From positions 1 to 17,868 of the forward strand of contig CAWKZT010000028.1 in the NCBI GenBank assembly GCA_963854565.1: a DNA stretch of 17,868 nucleotides. The letters run 5' to 3'. The translations under genes and the position numbers were made by a program. Source of the stretch: CAWKZT01 sp963854565 (lineage in GTDB: Bacteria > Actinomycetota > Acidimicrobiia > Acidimicrobiales > JAHEJN01). How positions within the stretch are numbered: the first letter of the stretch is position 1; each line of letters begins with the position of its first letter. The notes beneath the pieces were generated by a model. It worked only from the letters and a program-made list of their open reading frames with translations. It was not told where the DNA came from and searched no databases. Positions 14,558 to 17,868 of the stretch are shown here, one piece after another.

Positions 14558-14985
14558 GCGGGTGCCGTTTCCTCGCGGGTCGAGACCAAGTGGAGTCGTA
14601 TGCCTCGAATCGACGATGCAGCTAGGTGGTCGTCATCGCAAGTCAAAAATGTGACCGGGCCCGGCAAACGACTGGCGGCCGCGAGTTGGATGGATGCGGC
14701 TGTTCCGACATTATGCGTGGCGCCGATCTCGATCGCCAGGCCCAAACACTCGGTGTCAACGGGGACGATGTAACACTGTTCCAGGTCAGCCCGTAGGGCA
14801 TCCCACAACTGGTCTAAATGGGTTGCGCTGGATGCGCCACGATGAAGAACTAGGTGAGCTTCGGTCCGGGTAAGTTCGGAACAAACCCAAGTCTCATCGG
14901 CTTGCATGGCGGCGACAACCGCATCGGATCGAATGTCACGTAGATAGCAGCGGACCAGTGCTGAAGTGTCAATAAAGAGCGTCAT
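14551..14985 (-). CDS. vapC: PIN-domain ribonuclease toxin, VapC type
   Basis: This is a 144-residue PIN-domain protein. VapC toxins are Mg-dependent RNases that cut tRNA or rRNA and are silenced by the cognate antitoxin. D6 (FIDTSAL), E42 (SELTRTEAH) and D117-D119 (FLTCDDDH) match three of the expected acidic positions. The third motif reads GTAASIQLAAA, whereas most VapC proteins have an Asp two residues before the Ile (TLDAIHLA); here it is A97. Activity may therefore be altered or lost. The start overlaps the antitoxin stop by four bases, the usual toxin-antitoxin coupling. The stop lies at the edge of a tandem repeat. Confidence 0.85.
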   Translation of the reverse strand: MTLFIDTSALVRCYLRDIRSDAVVAAMQADETWVCSELTRTEAHLVLHRGASSATHLDQLWDALRADLEQCYIVPVDTECLGLAIEIGATHNVGTAASIQLAAASRLPGPVTFLTCDDDHLAASSIRGIRLHLVSTREETAPAS

Positions 14986-15272
14986 GCTCCTCGCACCTGT
15001 CGGAGAAGCTGTTGCACATTGGTGTCGGCTGGCTGGTCGGGGACATTGATACTGGCGGTTCTAGCGGAGCCGGATGTGGATCGTTGTGGGCTACGTAGCG
15101 TCCCGTTGGCGATGAGGTCGGCCAGCGAGATCGATGGTTGGCGGGCATCAATTGCCCCTATTTGGGCGACGGGGTGGCCGTCGACAGTGACGATTATGCG
15201 TTCACCGGCTTGGGCGCGTCGTACGACCGACGCGACATTATTGCGAAGTTCCCGAATACCGACCTCTTGCAT
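14982..15272 (-). CDS. vapB: Phd/YefM-type antitoxin paired with VapC
   Basis: This is a 96-residue antitoxin. The N-terminal half (IRELRNNVASVVRRAQAGER, then VTVDGHPVAQIGAID) is the Phd/YefM DNA-binding and dimerisation fold. The C-terminal half is polar and probably disordered, as expected for the toxin-wrapping segment. The stop overlaps the vapC start (ATGA). A 10-bp perfect palindrome upstream is a plausible autoregulatory operator. TACATT lies six bases before the ATG at 15272. The symbol vapB is used for its partnership; by fold it could equally be called phd/yefM-like. Confidence 0.85.
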   Translation of the reverse strand: MQEVGIRELRNNVASVVRRAQAGERIIVTVDGHPVAQIGAIDARQPSISLADLIANGTLRSPQRSTSGSARTASINVPDQPADTNVQQLLRQVRGA

Positions 15273-15278
15273 AAACGC

Positions 15279-15284
15279 AATGTA
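15279..15284 (-). promoter_or_regulatory. -10-like hexamer before vapB
   Basis: On the minus strand TACATT ends 6 bases before the vapB ATG, consistent with a leaderless toxin-antitoxin mRNA. The palindrome at 15290-15299 lies just upstream of it, in the -10/-35 spacer. Confidence 0.42.
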
Positions 15285-15289
15285 GCACG

Positions 15290-15299
15290 TGTGTACACA
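15290..15299. promoter_or_regulatory. Candidate vapB/vapC operator palindrome
   Basis: TGTGTACACA is a perfect 10-bp palindrome, partly overlapping a second palindrome CACGTG at 15286-15291. Its place between the proposed -10 and -35 positions of vapB suits repression by the antitoxin or toxin-antitoxin complex. Confidence 0.4.
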
Positions 15300-15307
15300 T
15301 CAGAGTT

Positions 15308-15335
15308 TTGGTGCCGATGTTCCCTTCTCTACCAT
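15308..15335 (+). promoter_or_regulatory. Possible promoter of the acyl-CoA dehydrogenase gene
   Basis: TTGGTG (15308-15313) and TACCAT (15330-15335) are 16 bases apart, giving a start near 15342 and a leader of about 25 bases containing AAGGAG (15356-15361) six bases before the ATG. Matches are modest. Confidence 0.28.
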
Positions 15336-15367
15336 GCACAGTGTTCACCACCGCTAAGGAGCACCCC

Positions 15368-16483
15368 ATGAACTTCGCTTTTTCTGAAGAGCAAGATCAA
15401 CTGCGCGAATTCGTCCGTCAATTTATGGAAGAAAAGTCGCCCGAATCGGCCGTTCGCGAGCTCATGGAGACCGAACTCGGTTACGACGCCGATGTCTGGT
15501 CACAGATGGCCGAGCAAATGGGCTTGCAGAGCATGATCATCCCCGAGGAGTTCGGTGGTCAAGGCTTCGGGTTTGTCGAACTCATAGTTGTTCTTGAGGA
15601 GATGGGCCGCACCCTGCTCTGCGCACCATTCTTCGCTAGCGCAGTATTGGCAACGAACGCTATTCTTGAGGGTGCCACCGATGAGCAAAAAGCGGCATTG
15701 TTGCCAGGACTGGCCTCGGGCGAGGTGATTGGTGCGCTTGCGTTTACCGAACAAAATGGTCGATGGGACGAAGCGGGCATCACCATGGAAGCGGCGGGTG
15801 CCGACGGGAGCTACACCCTCACCGGAACCAAAATGTATGTCCTCGATGGGCATGTTGCCGACCTCTTTATTGTGGCGGCCCGCACCGCCTCAGGAGTGAG
15901 CTTATTCAGCGTCGACGCACAAGCTGATGGCGTCACCGCCACCGGACTTGCCACGATGGACCAAACACGCAAGCAAGCCCGCGTCGAATTCTCGGGCACC
16001 CCTGCCACTCTGCTCGGTGCCGAGGGTGCCGGCTGGGCTGCTCTCGAAACGGTACTGGACCTCGCCGCGGTGGCCCTGGCCGCCGAACAGGTTGGGGGAG
16101 CCCAGGCTTGCCTCGACATGTCGGTTGAGTACGCCAAGGTTCGGGTGCAATTTGGCCGCCCTATTGGTTCGTTCCAGGCCATCAAACATAAGTGCGCCAA
16201 CATGTTGCTCGAGGTTGAGTCCGCTAAGTCGGCCGCCTATTACGGTGGGTTCTGCGCCGCGGAGCGCAATGACGAATTGCCATCGGTAGCGAGCTTGGCT
16301 AAGTCATATTGCTCGGAGGCCTACTTTCACGCAGCCGCGGAGAACATCCAGATTCACGGCGGCATTGGGTTCACATGGGAACATCCAGCCCACCTATATT
16401 TCAAACGCGCCAAGAGCAGTGAGCTCATGTTCGGCGATGGGACTTACCATCGCGAACAACTCGCCAACCGCATCGGCCTGTAG
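15368..16483 (+). CDS. Acyl-CoA dehydrogenase family protein
   Basis: This 371-residue FAD-dependent enzyme would introduce a 2,3-double bond into an acyl-CoA. The N-terminal FSEEQDQLREFVRQFM, IIPEEFGGQGFGFVE, the middle-domain GALAFTEQNGRW, and the C-terminal RVQFGRPIGSFQAIKHKCA and IQIHGGIGFTWEH define the family. The C-terminal YEGT with the catalytic Glu of MCAD-type enzymes is replaced by FGDGTYHRE. A Glu is present instead in FTWEHPAHLY (about residue 338). This pattern resembles the FadE subunits of mycobacterial heteromeric steroid side-chain dehydrogenases, which work as pairs. No partner ACAD gene is visible in the window. The start is ATG 15368, with AAGGAG six bases upstream. The substrate is unknown. 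Confidence 0.9.
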   Translation: MNFAFSEEQDQLREFVRQFMEEKSPESAVRELMETELGYDADVWSQMAEQMGLQSMIIPEEFGGQGFGFVELIVVLEEMGRTLLCAPFFASAVLATNAILEGATDEQKAALLPGLASGEVIGALAFTEQNGRWDEAGITMEAAGADGSYTLTGTKMYVLDGHVADLFIVAARTASGVSLFSVDAQADGVTATGLATMDQTRKQARVEFSGTPATLLGAEGAGWAALETVLDLAAVALAAEQVGGAQACLDMSVEYAKVRVQFGRPIGSFQAIKHKCANMLLEVESAKSAAYYGGFCAAERNDELPSVASLAKSYCSEAYFHAAAENIQIHGGIGFTWEHPAHLYFKRAKSSELMFGDGTYHREQLANRIGL

Positions 16484-16508
16484 ATAGCGCCTCCACCAAA
16501 ACTAGCGG

Positions 16509-16514
16509 TACCGT
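16509..16514 (+). promoter_or_regulatory. -10-like hexamer before the gene at 16522
   Basis: TACCGT ends 7 bases before ATG 16522, fitting a leaderless transcript. The GGAAG close to the ATG is only two bases away from it and is not placed as a good Shine-Dalgarno site. Confidence 0.38.
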
Positions 16515-16521
16515 CGGAAGC

Positions 16522-16980
16522 ATGATTCTTGCAATTGTGCTTTCGACGGTGGTCGTCGTGCTGATCGCATGGGTAGCCCTGGGCCGGGTATCAGCCGAAC
16601 TCATGGGGCGTCCGTCCACATCGGTCTATGACCTGGACGAGGCTGTCGAATACATCGCCGATGAGCTTCCGGCCGAGATGCAAGCCAAACTGTCGCCCGA
16701 CGACGTCGACCAGATCATTCGTTGGCGCCTCAACTACCTGCGTGAACATGGCCAGGCCACTCTTGGGCGGGTAGACGAACAAGCCGAGTTCGCGGCCCGA
16801 AATCTCCGCAACCGCGGTCGCGATGCCACCGAAGGCGAAGACGATCTGGTCGACTGGATTTTGGCCGAAGCCGAATACGAGGAACTCGATGTCAACGCCC
16901 TCGATGTGGTGGTCGTGCTCGATCTTGAAGCCAACTATTTGCGGGCCATTGGTGCCGTCGGGCCAAAAGCGACCACCTAG
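16522..16980 (+). CDS. Membrane-anchored protein of unknown function, 152 residues
   Basis: An N-terminal hydrophobic helix (residues 2-21, ILAIVLSTVVVVLIAWVALG) anchors a strongly acidic soluble domain. The latter has a helical stretch around residues 37-80 (DLDEAVEYIADELPAEMQAKL, then DDVDQIIRWRLNYLREHG), a charged middle, and a final hydrophobic segment VNALDVVVVLDLEANYLRAIG. With one N-terminal helix lacking a cleavage site, the domain could face either side. I do not recognise a named family. It lies 38 bases after the acyl-CoA dehydrogenase gene, but a -10-like element in the gap suggests its own promoter. Confidence 0.78.
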   Translation: MILAIVLSTVVVVLIAWVALGRVSAELMGRPSTSVYDLDEAVEYIADELPAEMQAKLSPDDVDQIIRWRLNYLREHGQATLGRVDEQAEFAARNLRNRGRDATEGEDDLVDWILAEAEYEELDVNALDVVVVLDLEANYLRAIGAVGPKATT

Positions 16981-17231
16981 GCGCCCAATCTGTGTTTGAC
17001 TGTAATCACCGATGAATGGAGGTGGTCCAGTACATGCACATTAGATCTGGGACTTCGGAGGTGGCTGGCCGTTAGGCAGGCACTTTGGAACTTTCTGGCG
17101 AATCCCCGCCAGCCCCCGTCGAATCCGGTGATCGAGCCAGGTCCCACTCGAACCTCAAGGTGGCGCATGCCGTCTACCCATGAGACACAGCCGATTCGAT
17201 AACAACCAATACTCGTTTCATTCGAAACGCT
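16981..17231 (+). other. Gene-free stretch, possibly a long 3' UTR or a structured RNA
   Basis: The short reading frames here (about 68 residues on + and 88 on -) do not look like proteins. A TGTAAT at 17001-17006 could be a -10 element. Perfect 6-bp hairpins lie at 17095-17112 (CTGGCG/CGCCAG, 6-base loop) and 17214-17229 (CGTTTC/GAAACG, 4-base loop). The stretch ends in a strong plus-strand terminator at 17232. No tRNA, SRP RNA or RNase P core was recognised. Confidence 0.35.
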
Positions 17232-17271
17232 GTGGCTCGGCACTTAAAAGTGTCGGGTCACTTTGTTTTTT
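17232..17271 (+). terminator. Intrinsic (Rho-independent) terminator
   Basis: GTGGCTCGGCACTT (17232-17245) pairs with AAGTGTCGGGTCAC (17248-17261) over 14 positions, 11 of them Watson-Crick and 3 G-U, with a tight AA loop. It is followed at once by TTTGTTTTTT (17262-17271). On the minus strand there is no T tract, so it acts rightward. It ends transcription from 16522 or from an RNA in the preceding gap. Confidence 0.8.
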
Positions 17272-17296
17272 CTTCTTCGTGGCGGATGAAAACCAG

Positions 17297-17302
17297 TACG
17301 AT
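17297..17302 (+). promoter_or_regulatory. -10-like hexamer before the gene at 17310
   Basis: TACGAT ends 7 bases before ATG 17310, right after the terminator, as expected for a new leaderless transcription unit. There is no Shine-Dalgarno sequence. Confidence 0.45.
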
Positions 17303-17309
17303 CGCCCTT

Positions 17310-17501
17310 ATGGATCGACCGAAGCAGTTTGAACATCATCGATTTGTTGGCGACAAACGAAGTCAGGCCGTCTACGACATTGACGCCGTGGTTGACCCAG
17401 CGAGTATTGACGAATTGATGGAATCGCAACAGTACCTGTGCTTTGGTCCCGACACCTTGGCTGAAGCCCGCAATCGCGGCTACAAGTTGCGATCAGCGTA
17501 G
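17310..17501 (+). CDS. Small protein of unknown function, 63 residues
   Basis: The start is ATG 17310, because the longer reading from GTG 17232 runs through the terminator hairpin, while TACGAT is placed 7 bases before 17310. The protein is soluble and compact (MDRPKQFEHHRFVGDKRSQ, then VYDIDAVVDPASIDELMESQ and FGPDTLAEARNRGYKLRSA) with one Cys and a central acidic helix. I recognise no family. The reading frame is the same as that of the downstream hydrolase, separated by a single TAG at 17499-17501, so the two are probably cotranscribed. Confidence 0.68.
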   Translation: MDRPKQFEHHRFVGDKRSQAVYDIDAVVDPASIDELMESQQYLCFGPDTLAEARNRGYKLRSA

Positions 17502-17507
17502 GCGCCG

Positions 17508-17868
17508 TTGCATTACACGTTCACCTCGGGCGGTTACGAGTTATCTGCCATACTCGCGCGCCCTGAGAATCCGAAACACCGACGTCTACCTGGGCTCGTC
17601 ATTAGCCATGGGTACCCTTCCGCCATCGCAGGAGCGGGAGCCACCAAGTCGGCGTACCAAGCGCTAGCCGACCGCATCGCAACTGATCTGGGTTGGGTCG
17701 TGTTGGCCATCAACTACCGCGGATGTGGAGGCTCAGAGGGCAACTTCTCGATGGACGGTTGGTATGACGACACCATCGCAGCCATTGACGAACTCTGTGC
17801 CATGGACGATGTGGCCGCTATTTGGTTAGCAGGATTTGGCACCGGTGGAGCATTGGCGATTGCCGCAG
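17508..17868 (+). CDS. Alpha/beta-hydrolase-fold protein (3' end beyond the window), nucleophile Ser apparently Gly
   Basis: The first 120 residues of an alpha/beta-hydrolase fold are visible. TTG 17508 is the only plausible start after the preceding stop and gives HYTFTSGGYELSAILARPE, a typical N-terminal beta-hairpin. The oxyanion region LVISHGYPS (H34-G35) and the segment LAINYRGCGGSEG are characteristic. The nucleophile elbow reads LAGFGTGGALAIAA: the G-x-S-x-G motif has Gly at residue 111 where Ser is expected. The protein may thus be non-hydrolytic or use another residue. The remaining Asp/His of a triad would lie beyond base 17868. The gene was too short at its cut end to stand out as a complete frame. 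Confidence 0.78.
   Translation, partial: MHYTFTSGGYELSAILARPENPKHRRLPGLVISHGYPSAIAGAGATKSAYQALADRIATDLGWVVLAINYRGCGGSEGNFSMDGWYDDTIAAIDELCAMDDVAAIWLAGFGTGGALAIAA

Noticed and set aside
15019..15285. Plus-strand 88-residue frame opposite vapB
   Set aside because: The minus-strand Phd/YefM antitoxin with ATGA overlap to vapC explains the region.
17110..17147. Minus-strand sequence containing GGATTCGACGGG, like the 5' end of tmRNA
   Set aside because: A tmRNA of about 350 bases on the minus strand would run through the well-supported gene at 16522-16980, and no tag reading frame or CCA-ended acceptor arm is seen.
16977..17243. Overlapping short reading frames on both strands (88 residues on -, 68 on +)
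   Set aside because: Neither has recognisable domains, a ribosome binding site or leaderless element, and the interval is rich in hairpins instead.
17232..17309. Longer in-frame start (GTG 17232) for the small gene at 17310
   Set aside because: This stretch is the terminator hairpin and its T tract; the ATG at 17310 has a well-placed -10-like element.
1..17868. CRISPR array, insertion sequence, prophage, tRNA or rRNA
   Set aside because: No regularly spaced direct repeats, transposase or integrase reading frames, terminal inverted repeats, or RNA gene cores were found on either strand.

Overview
The window reads as a chromosomal segment of a moderately GC-rich actinobacterium, probably of class Acidimicrobiia. 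This is an inference from gene order and protein style, not from a phylogenetic marker. The supporting signs are the rimO-pgsA-cinA run known from Actinobacteria, a SUF-type (SufB, SufD, SufC, SufS, SufU) iron-sulfur system, an actinobacterial-style CapA-like protein, and many genes with a -10-like hexamer 6 to 7 bases before the start codon, as expected for leaderless mRNAs.

Layout. Bases 3-3441 (+) hold the 3' part of rimO, pgsA, cinA and an unrecognised 190-residue gene. Bases 3531-4775 (+) encode a membrane-anchored CapA-like protein, convergent with a small secreted/membrane protein (4792-5079, -). Bases 5229-7196 (+) hold an MBL-fold hydrolase, a flavin reductase and a gamma-carbonic-anhydrase-like protein. 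Bases 7277-11192 (+) are sufB, a small four-cysteine protein gene, sufD and sufC. Converging on this from the right (-) are an MBL-fold hydrolase gene, a second sufC, sufS and sufU (14453 down to 11189), so the SUF system is split over two face-to-face operons whose last genes overlap by 4 bases. A vapBC-type toxin-antitoxin pair (15272-14551, -) lies upstream of the minus-strand operon, with a 15-bp tandem repeat between them. Bases 15368-16980 (+) carry an acyl-CoA dehydrogenase and a membrane-anchored protein of unknown function. A 329-base gap with several hairpins and a strong intrinsic terminator follows, then a 63-residue protein and the 5' part of an alpha/beta-hydrolase-fold gene that runs off the window.

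How it fits together. SufS takes sulfur from cysteine and passes it to SufU, and the SufB-SufC-SufD scaffold assembles the cluster. Two different, intact SufC ATPases and a Cys4 protein in the middle of the sufBD operon are the least ordinary features. Several enzymes show substitutions at expected functional positions: the gamma-CA third His ligand is Glu, a VapC motif Asp is Ala, and the hydrolase nucleophile Ser is Gly. No CRISPR array, rRNA, tRNA, insertion sequence or prophage was seen.
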